DNA from: Trametes villosa
Taxonomy: Eukaryota; Basidiomycota; Agaricomycetes; Polyporales; Polyporaceae
NCBI GenBank assembly: GCA_002964805.2
Contig: PUDQ02000001.1
Coordinates: 2,690,001 to 2,754,000, forward strand
Length of the DNA: 64,000 nucleotides
Direction of reading: 5' to 3'
Shown: piece by piece, positions 38,571 to 50,041 of the stretch
Layout: every line of letters begins with the position of its first letter
How positions within the stretch are numbered: position 1 is the stretch's first letter
Program-made: the position numbers and the translations under genes
Notes under the pieces: model-generated
Database searches by the model: none
What the model saw: only the letters and a program-made list of their open reading frames with translations
Told to the model about the DNA's origin: nothing

Positions 38571-39495
38571 TGGGAGTGGTGTGGGTGGTGAGAGGGGGTG
38601 GTGGGGAAGAGTGGGGTGGTTGAGGAGTGGAGGGCGTTGAGTAGCTGAGAGGCTGAGTTGGGATGATCTGGAAGGATGGAGGCTCAGGCCAGATACACAC
38701 ACCTTATATACCGCCCCGCACTCTTGCGAGCCCCCGCAGAAGTGCCGCAGACAAAGCGACAGCCCCTCTGCGCGACCCTCCCCGCGTTCGACAGGACTCG
38801 GAACACATCGAACCGTCTCGCACAGACCAGCCCGCGATGGGCCCGCGCGCGCGACGCTGCGCGGTCCTGTGGCTGCCCGCGACAGGCAAGGCGCGGCGAT
38901 GGACAGAGCCTGGGCGGCGCAGGCGGACAGATGGAACGACCCAGTCGCGGTCACGTGCGGGCCGCAGGCGTTCTGGCCGAAAAAGGCGCGCCTGGAGCCC
39001 AGCACCGCCGCCCACAAGCTCAAACAAGTCGTGCGACTTTCGCGGCCCCGCCTTCGAGAATGCGCGTGCCCCGCGGGCCTCGGGGCGTCGCTCAGGCCCA
39101 GGCGGGGCGGATGCTGATATGACGCTCCGGGTTTAATTGATTGCATGTTCCCGGGCGCTGCAAAACACCAGTAAGGGGCTCTTGATTGCGCCGGCGTCTT
39201 CGCTGCCGAGTGCTTGACGGTTCGGGCCGAATTACAGATGGAGGAGGCTGTAGTCCAGGCTCGCCACTGTGCACTGTGTCTCCAGGTCCCAAGACCTGTC
39301 AGTGATATCATGGGTACTTCTCGAACCTGGCCGTCAACTCGCCCTCCGGAATGATACGGACGAACTCGGGCTCACCTTGGACTGTAGGCAGCTCTGGGCT
39401 CTGGCTGCTGGAAGGACGACAAAGGTGGGGACGTACCGCAGCGGTTGCGACCCCCCACTCCAATAATCTAACGCGATAATACATCACCGATGGTG
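38571..39495. other. GC-rich intergenic region
   Basis: Long overlapping frames on both strands (38478-39311, 38663-39136) reflect GC content; they are Arg/Pro-rich and have no motifs. A CACGTG E-box lies at about 38952-38957. This is probably the promoter of the small membrane protein and the 3' flank of the TBC gene. Confidence 0.4.
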
Positions 39496-41820
39496 TTACA
39501 AGTCCGGCAGTTCTCGTTCAATCAACCTCTTCCAAGTGCTCTCGCGCCACCACTCGTCCATGCTATCGATGCGCTCCCAGAGGTTCTCCTCGTCGACACC
39601 GTATATCTCGTACTTACCGTTGTTCAGCAGCCGCCCTTCGCGCTTGGCGACCTCCACTGCAGCTTTGTTTTCTCCTCTGTCGACGGCAGTTCAGCGACGA
39701 TGTGGGTTTGCTCAGAGGAACATTGACGCACCGTAGTAGCTCAAGCAGCTCCTTCTTGTCCGGAAAGAACAGCCGCGGTTCTAGGACGCCTAGGATGGCA
39801 AGGGCAGCGCGGTACAGGAACGCGTCGCCTTCAAGCATGATAACATCCCACACTCGCGCGCATGCTTCGAAGGGCAGATGGTCTAGGAATAGCGGGACGA
39901 GCCAGTCTGGCAGGTACGCCGCAGGCGAGACTTGATGTTGCTTGAAGTTGAAGTAGACTAAAAGCTGGTAAGCGTCACGTATCAAAATCGCGGTCTCAAT
40001 CACCACACGTACTCTTTGGCATCCCGTCGGCTAACAGGGTGTCAAATATCCTGGCCAGTGTCAATCGAGGCCGGTAGGTGCTGAACGAGAAGCGTACCTG
40101 TAGTATGCTTCTACCTAGTTCCGTTTATGTCAGTCCCAGGACACATGAGTACTGGAGATAACTCACATCGTCCTTCGAGGCCATCCCCCCATAGAACGAC
40201 CGTAGGCAATGTCGTTCGAGTATGTTCCGCAGAACGACGAAGCCTTGTGCGGGCGGCATATTGAGGAGGATCATAGCTGCGATCTTCGCCACCCCGACCA
40301 CATACCCGAGACCCTCGTCAGAACGCGCTACCACCCACGCGCACAACATGTCTCTTAGGTCTTGGTACAACGGCCCCTTTTCGGGGGCGAACAGGTGGAT
40401 AGAAGGCAGCGTTGTCCGAATGTCGTCCTCCAACAGACCAAGCACCGTTGTGGGAAACGAGCCGGACGCCAGCGCCCTTTTCGCTCGTGACGAACACGTC
40501 TTGTATGCGTCTGTCATTCCGCATATAAGCTATCTCTAGCCATTGTGCAGAGCCGACTGGCACACCTTTGCTAAGCGCGAGCGCGTTACCGACTGCAGCT
40601 TGCCACATGGGCGCGCGAAGCTTAGTAGGGATTCCCTGCCACCACAGTCGTCGTAGGTGTGGATCTCGGTGAACCACTGTCCAGTCGGGAAGAATATCCC
40701 GTTCCCAGATGTTGATGGACATTTCAATGCGTTGCTCGCGCGCGAGTCGCCTGTCTTGCAATGCTTTGCGCCTATGTGCCTCTGCCGCAAGAAATCCGTG
40801 CATATATGCGGGGAGCGCGATAGAAGAGGTCGATCATAGGATGAAGACTACGTCAACAGATGTTCATTGGGAGGCGGGGAGGCCGATGGAAGGAATAGAC
40901 TCACCGGCGGCCCGACTGCGTTTCATCATCTCCTCCCAATCATGCTGATGCTTCCTGTCCTCGGCGCGCGGTTTCGGCGGGAGGTATGTGGGGCGCGTCT
41001 TGCTGATTACCTTGTCGAGCATGCTCGGTCCGACGGAGCGCGTAAGCCTGTGGCGCGTGGATGGTGGCGGGGGATCGGAGAACTTGGGGGTCGTGGGCGT
41101 CGGTAGGGAGGAAGACGTGGGGAGCGGGAGCGCGGAGGTGGATGCGGCGCCAGCATTGGATAGCGGGACATTCAGCGGTGGCGGTGGGCTCTTGGGGCGG
41201 AAGTTATCGAGCGAAGCGGCGTACTGGGGATGTTGCATAGGATGCGCTCCGTCGCAGGACTCGCGCTCGGAAGGCACGGTTTCGACGGACGTTCGCTCGA
41301 GATGCACTTCTTTCGCGACAGCCTCTGGCGCGGACAGATCTATCTGGACGGCGGGGTAGTCCGAGGTGATCTCCTCCGGCTCATCATGTTGCGGTAGCGG
41401 CGGCGACTGGTGGTCCGACAGCGAGACCTGAGAGAACTCGGAAGAGAGCGGCACTTCATACAGGGAGTCCTGGTGCGACGAGGATTGTGACTGTATGCGC
41501 GACAGGGACGGCCGCGGAGAGGGCGACCGCGAGCCCGCGGGCGGGGTATCGTGCCTGGCATCGATGTCGAACGTCGACACGGACGCGTCCGGGTCGACCG
41601 AGTGCCCAATCTTGGCGACGAGGTCGTCGATGCCCTCGTCGCCGACCGCCCAGCCGTCCGCGCCGTGCATGCGCCTCGCGAGCTCCTCGCGGATCGCGGC
41701 CGGGCTGAACTCCGGCACGTCGAGGTCGTCGGTGTCCGAGAACGCGTCGTCGAGCGTGAAGCCCGCCGCCGCCGCGGTGCCGCGCGGGGAATCCTTGTCG
41801 TCGTCTGCCCGGGGGTCCAT
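39496..41820 (-). CDS. TBC-domain (Rab-GAP-like) protein with an altered glutamine finger
   Basis: Exon 1 (from 41820) encodes about 300 disordered residues (MDPRADDDKDSPRG, many Ser/Pro), then DWEEMMKRSRAAE. Downstream exons give INIWERDILPDWTVVHRDPH, RLWWQGIPTKLRAPMWQAAV, the arginine-finger region LLEDDIRTTLPSIHLF, DEGLGYVVGVAKIAAMILLN, RHCLRSFYGGMASKDD, VSPAAYLPDWLVPLFLDHLP and ACARVWDVIMLEGDAFLYRA. This is a complete TBC fold, closest in feel to TBC1D12/14. TBC proteins speed GTP hydrolysis by Rabs using R (IxxDxxR) and Q (YxQ) fingers. Here the Arg is present but the Q position reads YVV. The protein ends RLIERELPDL, stop 39496-39498. It is divergent from the hydroxyisourate hydrolase gene, 208 bp apart. 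Confidence 0.88.
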
Positions 41821-42028
41821 GCCGAGAGGGAGATGAGGGACGCAAAGTCAGAGTTGCTGTGTACCGTGCGCGACCGCAGGGAAGCGCTGCAGAGTCCGCA
41901 GCGTCCCCGGACGCGCTCCGGCGACGGCGGGCCGACCGTTGTGGCACCTCGCGTAGATGTCCTCGCGTGCCGGGAGGGACGCGTTTCGCGCGTTCATCTC
42001 GACTCCTTCAGCTATCGCAGGGACCATC

Positions 42029-42596
42029 ATGTCCAAATCGCCAGTAACTTGCCATGGTGCGTGCATACCATCCGGATGAAGTCGACTGTTCATGACCGTT
42101 ATGTGGTGTGCAGTGTTAGACTCGTCCATTGGGAAACCTGCCGCCGGTGTCCCAGTGCAGTTACAACAGGTCACCTCAGTGGATGGCGCGGCGCCGACCT
42201 TCAGCACTCTCGCGGAAGGGTGAGTTATTAAGATACTCCTCATGAGTCTATGCGCTTAGGAGCATGCTCGTAGCGTGACCGACTATGATGGTCGCTGTAT
42301 GCAACTCTACCCCGAAGCTGGGCCTGGACAGAAGCGGGAAGACCTCATCAAGCTGCAAGCAGGGAGTTTGTACAGGGTCGTGTTCAAGACGAAGGACTAC
42401 TTCGAGAGCGTCGGCCGCAAATGCTTCTATCCTTGGGTCGAGGTATACTCCTCGCCTTTGACACATCCCTGTCCGATCCTTCTGACACGCTCCTTGTGAT
42501 GCCCAGATTACCTTCGAGGTCGGCAACCCGACAGAGCACTACCACATACCCCTTCTCATCAGCCCGTACTCTTACACGACATACCGAGGCAGCTAG
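42029..42596 (+). CDS. 5-hydroxyisourate hydrolase (transthyretin-like)
   Basis: Four exons (42029-42056, 42114-42219, 42274-42442, 42507-42596) sum to 393 nt, 130 residues. The start is MSKSPVTCHVLDSSIGKPAA, which holds the conserved H and the V-LD-x-x-x-G-x-PA pattern. Next are TFSTLAEGVTDYDGRC across an intron and YRVVFKTKDYF, and it ends YSYTTYRGS, the diagnostic C-terminal Y-R-G-S of this family. The enzyme converts 5-hydroxyisourate, made by urate oxidase, towards allantoin in purine breakdown, as a tetramer, often peroxisomal. No other purine-catabolism gene is in the window. The exons are too short to be seen as one open frame. Confidence 0.92.
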
Positions 42597-42861
42597 ACGC
42601 AGAGGACATCGGCAAGAAAGTGGCATTGACGGAGGGAGGCTGTACGATACCTAGTGTACACGGTACTCTAGCTATGGACGTGCGGGATACGGATGCAGCA
42701 ATGAACAATGTACAGTGACGAGTCTAGCTATAGCGTTACACTGACCGGGGGCGTCCTAGATACATAGGGTGCGATACGTGACGACGATAAACAAAGACGA
42801 GGGAAAACATACAGTACGATAGACGACTCGATCACGGAACAGACGGCTGCGACAAGAACGT

Positions 42862-44323
42862 TCATGCGATGCTCAGTCCACCCACGCCCTCCTCGGCGCC
42901 ATCGACCTCTCGCTCGCCGTCTCGGCGCGCGCGAGTCATGGGCCGCAGCACTGGGCTGGACAGACCGATCTGTGCGCGGAGCGTGGGGCTCGACATCGCG
43001 CTCGCAGAGCCGAAGCTCTGGCGGGCGTTGAAGTACGAGCTCGGGCCCTGCACCACGGGTGAGGAGGCGCCGGAGTGGATGCCGTTGGGGATGGGAATGG
43101 GTATGGGCATGCTGAGGCGGGGCGCACCATTGGCCATGCGGAGGTGTGATACGGAGGGCGAAACTGCTCGCCGTTTCGCTGCGGATGGGTATGGATCGTA
43201 ACGTTCGTCAACTAGAAGAACTGGTTAGCGCTGCCCCAAGGCGAATGGGAGAGAGCTCCACTAACTGGACATACGTTTCCTCTTGTTGCGCACGGCGCTC
43301 GTGGATGTAGGGGGAGGGGTGTATCGCCATGATGCAATACTCGGTGACCCCATAGACGAAGACGGCTGCTGCGCTCATCGTCAGCACGTTTAGCCCGCAT
43401 ACATTCTACCACAACGTACCATGTCTACGTCCATTGCGAAACCGATCGGGCTCTCCAGCATTGAGAGGTCGTCTCCATTGACACTCTGTGCAGGAGTTAC
43501 GGGCTTCGTGGCCGCAGCAGAGTCGTTGTATGCGAAGGGTATTGCTTCGTCCAGCTCCTCGTCGTCGCTTGGCGTGGATTCCCGCTGTGTCTCTTCCTCG
43601 GCAGCGTCCTCAGGGTACCGACCACGGTCAGACGCGGGCCGCGGCGTACGCGGGTGCATACTGAACGACGCCAGCATCCTCTGGAACTGCGCCTCGGACT
43701 GCACCTCGTTCTCCTGCGTGTGCGACTCCGCGACCAGGCGCTGGATGTGCGGCATCTTCGACTGCAAGGGCAAACGCGAGCGTGTGAGCCGCCGCATGAG
43801 TGGACTAGGATCGAGGGAGAACTTGGGCACGCACGGCTTTCGAGAACTTGCGCGGGGGCAGGCGCATGCCCGACATCGGCTCGTCGAGCCCGGAGCTCGA
43901 GCTCGAGGCAGAGGTGAGGCGCGGGGGCGTCCGCGGCCGGCTCGTCTTCATGCTCGTGTCGCTCTCTGAGTCTATGGACGGCCCGGGCAGCAGGGGCGTG
44001 GCGTTCCCGGAGTCGCTGTCTGTCGACATCTTGTCCCGATCGCTCTCAGAATCATCTCCGGTCCCGTTAGAGCTATGCCGCCGCGTGAAGGAGGTTACGA
44101 GAGGGCTGTGGAGGCGGGCTTCGGCAGAATTGGAGAGGCCGCCGGGACGAGGTGCGAGGAGGCTTGGGCGGCGCAGCCGCAGCATAAAGGGGCTCAGGTC
44201 ATCTGAGGAACTCGGTGCAAGGGTTGTCGACGGAGATGAGGGCAGAGCAAACTCGGAGGTGGATGTGGGGAGAGAAGGTCGGGTAGTGATGGACATAGGG
44301 CCGTGCTTAGGGTGATGAGGCAT
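42862..44323 (-). CDS. Ser/Pro-rich probable nuclear protein, family not recognised
   Basis: Exon 1 starts at 44323 (an alternative ATG at 44296) and is rich in Ser, Thr and Pro. It ends LPPRKFSKA at a GTGCGT donor, and a 73-nt intron with a TTGCAG acceptor leads to SKMPHIQRLVAESHTQENEV and QSEAQFQRMLASFSM. Later exons give SMGSPSIASWRYTPPPTSTS, AVRNKRKLDERYDPYPSAAK and RRAVSPSVSHLRMANGAPRL, then LRAQIGLSSPVLRPMTRARR, and the protein ends GVGGLSIA. The paired basic clusters look like a bipartite nuclear signal, and many SP sites suggest cyclin-dependent or MAP-kinase phosphorylation. I know no function; it could be a transcription cofactor. Confidence 0.7.
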
Positions 44324-44655
44324 GCTTGGTTCAGACAGAGCGAGTTGGTGGTGAACGGGAGCGTGTTTGGTATGTTTGCATGGAGACGGGCGGATGAATA
44401 GGCGGTAGATTGGAAAGCGAGGAGAGGTGGCTTGAGTCTGGCTATGGAGGACGATACGGTTCTCACTTTACGGCATAGCGTAGACGCCGGTGCATCTACT
44501 TGCTATATCCCTACCTCAACCACACCTAGGAGCACCTAGGTCACACCGCTACGATATTGACATTCTGTACTTTCAAAAGGCCGATAGACAAGACTATTGT
44601 CATTATGCACGAACTCTGAACTAAGAACAACGACGTTCGTAAATTAAGTACTCGT

Positions 44656-45422
44656 TTACAGGGCACGGATGAGAGACACGGCGGATGCAGTCGCGGTCCC
44701 GATGAGAGCTGGGACACGCAGCAGGGCGTTAGCTACAGATCACTGGACAGGGACACCACTACAGAAGAAGGACAGAACTTACAGACAGTGAACAGGGCGC
44801 TCCAAATGCCTGCACCAGCAATGTTGCGCTGTATCGCCAAGTCAATATGCAGTCCGTTCGAAGGCCACCTTTCAGGATGAACGAGGACTAACCTTCTTCG
44901 GGTCGCCAGTAGAGTAACCAATGGAGTAGACGATGCGAGAGAACACCCAGGCTCCGCAGAGCGAAGCAGCAACGACCGGGTGGGTCAGGCCGCCCACGAG
45001 GGTCGAGGTGACCACGATAGGCAGGTTCTCGAGAGTGTTTTGGTGCGCGCCTACATATATGTGAGAGGGACGCAGTAATGACTGTAGTTAAGCCACATAC
45101 GCTGCGTGCAGTTGAAGATGTGCGCTTCTTTGTTCGCAGCGGCCTCAGCCTTTTCGGCGTATACTGGAGGAACAGTTCAGATCCACATTCATTTGCTATC
45201 TGAGACTCCGGTGAAAGCTCACCTTGGGGGTACGCGATCCCGGAACGCTTGCGAGCGCCGCCGACACGGATGCTCTGCCAGAAAAGCAAGTAGAAGGTAG
45301 ATACCACGGCGGCGGCCGGGTAAGCAAACCTAGGGAAACGTGTTAGTATGTGCATCGGGCATACAATTAGGCGACTGTGCATACTCCTTAGGGAGGATGA
45401 TTCCAGTGACACCGGTAGACAT
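44656..45422 (-). CDS. MAPEG-family membrane protein, microsomal glutathione transferase 3-like
   Basis: Six short exons give MSTGVTGIILPKE, FAYPAAAVVSTFYLLFWQSI, RVGGARKRSGIAYPQ, VYAEKAEAAANKEAHIFNCT and the hallmark QRAHQNTLENLPIVVTSTLV. Then come GGLTHPVVAASLCGAWVFSR, IVYSIGYSTGDPKK and a last exon ending SAVSLIRAL. Four hydrophobic helices and the QRAHxNxLE motif define MAPEG proteins, which act as trimers in ER membranes and conjugate glutathione to lipid peroxides or electrophiles. The stop is at 44656-44658. Introns are 50-90 nt. A gene this short with six exons is typical for basidiomycetes. Confidence 0.88.
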
Positions 45423-46314
45423 TGTGTTGAGAGGAGATGCGGAGGAGTTGAAATAGCTGTGGGAGGAGTGCGGGAATACACGGTTCTTTATACCGCTGGG
45501 ATAAACTGCGGCCGTGGGCTGCGTCAGCGGACGGCTGGTATATCGGAATTGCCTGAGGCGGCTGATCGCGAGACGTACGTGGCAGGTGAACGACGCGTCC
45601 AAGGCAAGCGGGGCTCGTGAGATGATTGCTGAGAACACCGGATGCTCGCCCGCCTTTATACGGGCCGCGGCAGTTGCCAGATGCACGTCCAGGGTTTACG
45701 GTAACCTTCTAGAGCACAGAGTGCATCCGAGCCTGCCATGGGATCGCCACGACGACAGCTCCCCGCACTTTGCACGCCTCGACATCTCCGCCCCAGTCGG
45801 CCTTTCGCGGCGTCCGGGCGCGATGACCAGGCATTACATAGCGATCGACGTGGATTGGCGGCGGTTGCTCGCCGTGCATACGCATGCCCTCGATCCCAGA
45901 GGTGGGAAACTCTAAAAACTGCCGAAGTTCATAGAGTACCTGGCCGGAACGCTTACCCGGCGGGCCAGCTTAAGCGAGGCGTTCTTCCGCGCAGCTCACC
46001 AGCATACGTGTTTCTCTTCATAAGCCTCTCTGTACGACTCCCCTCGGCACGGCGATAAGTCAGCTGTGGATGTGGGCGGATGGCACTGCTCCCGGTCAAC
46101 TTCAACGACGGCACAATCACGGCGGTAGTGTGACGGTGCCTGCGTCACTGTGGCATTGCTGCCCAGCTCCGTTTCGATCGGATTCCCCCGATCTGCTCAG
46201 ATTCCCCGCACGTGGCCAATCTGCGAGGGCGTCTCCCAAAAATTTGGACAGGCGCCCATAGATCCTCCACCGCCGTGTTTAGCTGCACCCATCTACATCT
46301 CGCGCTGCTTCATC
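45423..46314. other. Divergent promoter region between the MAPEG gene and RRB1
   Basis: About 0.9 kb between two divergent genes; no coding sequence that I trust. Just upstream of RRB1 are a CCAAT box (46216-46220) and a CCAAAAATTTGG element (46236-46247). The latter is close to the RRPE motif of ribosome-biogenesis genes and also fits a CW8G MADS-type site. Confidence 0.45.
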
Positions 46315-48030
46315 ATGTCCAAACGATCGGCTACAGAAATTCAAGCTTCCTCGGGGAGCCAGGCTGAGCCCCGTAAGACTCCGAGGGGAGAGTCGAAGCA
46401 GCGGGAACAGGCGCCGGACGATGAGATGGGCGAATTTGAGGACGCATGGGAAGATGAGCTCGAGAGCGATGAGGAGGTGGTAGATGCTGAGGCGGGCAAG
46501 GACGGAGAAGGTGCGTCCGTGGATGTCATAAGTGCACCATGATTGTAGCTAATTGAGCGCGAAGAAATGGACGTGGACGACGAGGTCCTTCCTCCGATCG
46601 AGGAGTCCGAAGAGCAGCCCGCCGCACCAGAAGCCTTCATCCCGGGCGTGCACCATCTGGACAAGGATGAGATCCTCGAGCCCGACGACTCCGTATACCT
46701 CATGCGCCATAACATGAGTGTCAACTGGCCATGTCTCTCTTTCGATATCCTCCGAGACAACCTCGGGGACCAGAGGCAGCGCTTCCCTGCAACCGCGTAT
46801 CTTGTCGCCGGAACGCAAGCGGATGTCGCGAAAAACAACGAGATCTCCGTGTACAAGATGAGCTCATTACAGCGGACACAGAAGGAGAACGGTGAGCATT
46901 GCCATCGCCAAACACTAGTGCTTTATCTAACTCTTGTGTATAGACTCGGACGATGAGGAAGACGACGACGAAGACGCGCTAGATGAGGACCCCCTCCTCG
47001 AACACCGTTCCATACCCCATCTCGGCGGCGTAAACCGTATCCGCGCCCAACCCCTCCCCGCATCCTCCCCACTACCCCCCGTCTCACAACCCTACTACGT
47101 CGCGAGCTGGTCCGAAACCGGCAAGGTTCACATCTGGGACGTCCGGCCGCTCATCGAGGCGCTCGACGTGCCCGGGTACACGATCGACAAGGCGCGCACG
47201 CACACGCCCGCCTTCACCGTGGGCTCGCACGGGCGCGCGGAGGGCTTCGCGATGGACTGGGCCGCGTCCGGCGGCGCGAACCCGTCCGCGCTGCGCCTGC
47301 TCACGGGCGACGTGCACGCGAAGATCTTCCTGACGACGACGACGCCGTCCGGGTTCAACGCGCTCGCGCAGCCGTTCGCAGCGCACACGTCGAGCATCGA
47401 GGATTTACAGTGGAGCCCCGCGGAGCCGACCGTGTTCGCGTCGTGCTCGGCGGACCAGAGCGTGCAGATCTGGGATGTGCGCGCGAAGGGACGGAAGAGC
47501 GTTGCGGGTATCGACCATGCGCACCCGGCGGACGTGAACGTCATCAGCTGGAATCGCTCGACGTCGTATCTGCTACTGAGCGGCGGCGACGAGGGAGGGA
47601 TCAAGGTTTGGGACTTGCGGAATGTCAAGAAGGCAGGGTAAGCACCCTCCCATACATCCTCTGTATGACGCCTGTGCTCACCGTCTTCCGCAGATCCACA
47701 GCGCCGGATCCCACACCGGTCGCTGGCTTCAACTGGCACAACGCGCCCATCACCTCCATCGAGTGGCACCCTACGGAGGATTCCATCTTCGCCGCTTCGG
47801 GCGCGGACGACCAGGTCACGCTCTGGGACCTCGCGGTCGAGCAGGACGACGAGGAGACCGGGGCGATGGAAGCGACGCCCGAGGGCGGGCGGGAAGTGCC
47901 CCCACAGCTACTCTTCGTGCACCAGGGCCAGAAGGACGTCAAGGAGGTGCACTGGCACCCACAAATACCTGGGGCGGTCGTCAGCACTGCGCTCGACGGC
48001 TTCAACATCTTCAAAACGATCTCCGTATGA
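46315..48030 (+). CDS. RRB1: Rrb1/GRWD1 WD40 protein, ribosomal protein L3 chaperone
   Basis: Starts [16 protein letters not shown] and has an acidic lead ([20 protein letters not shown]). The family signature [20 protein letters not shown] follows [20 protein letters not shown]. Another acidic stretch ([20 protein letters not shown]) precedes the propeller. WD repeats include [94 protein letters not shown] and [12 protein letters not shown]. It ends [20 protein letters not shown] and FKTISV. The protein accompanies newly made Rpl3 into pre-60S particles in the nucleus. The first intron probably runs from the GTGCGT at 46511 to an acceptor just before AAATGGACG (46564). Confidence 0.93.
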
Positions 48031-48317
48031 TCGACACGCGGGCAGCGGAAGTTCTGCACATAACATTTGTAGCGTCAGCGATTTACCTGTTGTACCACGG
48101 TTTGACGCATTTTCATCTTACATGCAGCATAGGATCTGGACATAGTAACGTGAAGTGATATTATCATACAGATGCGAAAGCCGGATGGCATAAGTCAGGT
48201 CTACAACGTGTGTAACAATATGTGGGTTAAGAAGTCTTTGTCCAAATTCCTGCTAGCCATCAACATGTCGAGGCTTGTCAAAGCCTTCCCCGTGACCGAG
48301 ATATCTACGAGTGAGGA

Positions 48318-49655
48318 TCAGTACATGGTACTGGCATTGTTGCCCTTCGGTGTGCGGATCTAGGCAATTAAACGCTGTTAGTGGGTGGATAGGATATATG
48401 CACGCCGTGAAGCTTGCCTTCTCAATGTTCTTGTGCAGCATGTCGGTCAGCACCGCGTATATGCTACGCAAGTCATACAGGTTCTGACGGGCAATGTAGA
48501 GTTGCTTCTCGTCATGCTCCTTCAACGAGATCTGTCCAGGAGGCTCAATGACAAGCTACATACATGAGTGAATCGGAGCATACTCACAGTGTAGTCCTCG
48601 AGGTGTGGGTACTTCATGATCTTAGAGCAAATCTTGGCCCGGGTGAGGTAGTCCTGTCGAGCAGCATCACGCAGATTGTACGCGCTTTCCTGCGAGCGGT
48701 GAATCTCAGACAGCACGTCTACATAACGGACGAGTTTTAGCTAGGTTGAGACACGAAACAGAACCTAGTACGCACCCTCCTGAATTTGAACGCCTACAGA
48801 AAAGGTCAGCGATGCGTCAGGCTAGACTGTACTTTCGTACTCGCCGAAGTTGTCTCCACTGAAGGGTAGATGGTTAGATTGTTACTACGGACTGCCGTGT
48901 TGTCTGCACGTACTCTTCAATTCTGTGAATAAACCGTCAGTACCCAGCATCGTCAGCGTGATAGACTACGGCCACTAACCTGGGCATCGAGAGGTTGATC
49001 CACAGTTTGACCTTGTCCTGCATATGGAGGAACGTTAGGGTCGCATGGCGAGGAGTTCGCGTGGTAGCTTACGCAAAGCTCGGCCAGAAGCTCGCACTCC
49101 TTCTTGAGTTGGTCGTGCAGGACCGCGATGTGCTTGTTTGCTACCATCTTGCTCGGGTACGGAGCATGGCTAGTATCATTCGAGGTCGAAACGCCGTTAA
49201 CAGCCTCCCCGGACGCGAGCTTACGCTTCTTCGTTTCGGGCTCTGTGGGCGCGGTCGGCGTGGGATACACGGTCGTGTCCGTGAAGTGCTCCGCGTTGGA
49301 GGGGTGGAAAGGGGAGGTCGGTTGTGAAGTCGACTCTATGAGTTTCTGCAGGTCCCTGACATTGTTGCGTTAATATGTGAGAGCACGGCGAGCTCCTCGC
49401 AAGCTGCTCACAAGATCTAGAAGAGAAAGCGTTAGATGTCTTTATGAAGTCGCCCGCCACTACACACCTTCTGAGGGAATGACTGAAAGACCACCCTCTC
49501 GCCCTCTTCACGGACTTTGTCCCGGAATGCCTGCGGGTCGGAAGTAAGACGTCGCGCAAGTTCGGGTACAACGCGCGTTGTAGGGGTGGCATGCAATTAG
49601 AACGTACGTCAAGCTCACTCTGAAGCTTCTTGTCTAGGGTGATTTTTGAGGACAT
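48318..49655 (-). CDS. PA28/REG proteasome activator (PA28-gamma type)
   Basis: Many small exons. The start MSSKITLDKKLQS leads into FRDKVREEGERVVFQSFPQK. A basic KKRKL lies in the loop before VANKHIAVLHDQLKKECELL. The C-terminal bundle gives VLSEIHRSQESAYNLRDAAR, QDYLTRAKICSKIMKYPHLE, DYT and SLKEHDEKQLYIARQNLYDL, followed by RSIYAVLTDMLHKNIEK and a last exon IRTPKGNNASTMY. This matches PA28-gamma throughout, including YLTRAK, KYPHxEDY and a final hydrophobic-aromatic tail that docks into the 20S alpha ring. The heptamer opens the 20S proteasome without ATP, in the nucleus. The last intron uses a GC-AG pair (donor GCAAGC). The stop is at 48318-48320. Confidence 0.9.
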
Positions 49656-50041
49656 CGCCGAGTTCCAAGAGGTGTGAACGAGTTCTCTGAGGCGTCGTGC
49701 GAGAGCTGGGGGCAGGGACTGGCGGCGGTGCGAGCGGTAGGGAAGAAAGACGCGGTGCAGGACGCGAAGCGCGTTGAATGTGAAAGTGACGAGTGTGGAG
49801 AAGCGCCCATGAACGAGATCTCGATCACTCGGCCACGTGGTTGGTAAGCGGCCCGCCCGCAATCTCGAGGACTCGGCTCAAGCTCTCCTAGCCACCACCT
49901 CGGTCTTGAGCACGACCACACTCGCTACTGCCCGTCTGCTGTGCGCAGCTAACTCTGGAATTGTACCGCTAGCCTTGTTATTCCTTTCTGGTGCGACTCC
50001 TTACCTGGAACGCGCCACCATAATCTAAAGGTCGCGTCAAG
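49656..50041. other. Divergent promoter between the PA28 gene and TAF1
   Basis: 386 bp separates the two start codons. A CACGTG E-box lies near 49833-49838. No gene is seen. Confidence 0.45.

Noticed and set aside
41848..42243. A 131-codon minus-strand frame across 41.8-42.2 kb
   Set aside because: It lies opposite the spliced exons of the hydroxyisourate hydrolase gene, whose family motifs and in-frame exon sum are decisive.
43800..43850. An apparent frameshift in the Ser/Pro-rich nuclear protein gene
   Set aside because: A 73-nt GTGCGT...TTGCAG intron joins the two frames cleanly (FSKA to SKMPHIQ), so no frameshift is needed.
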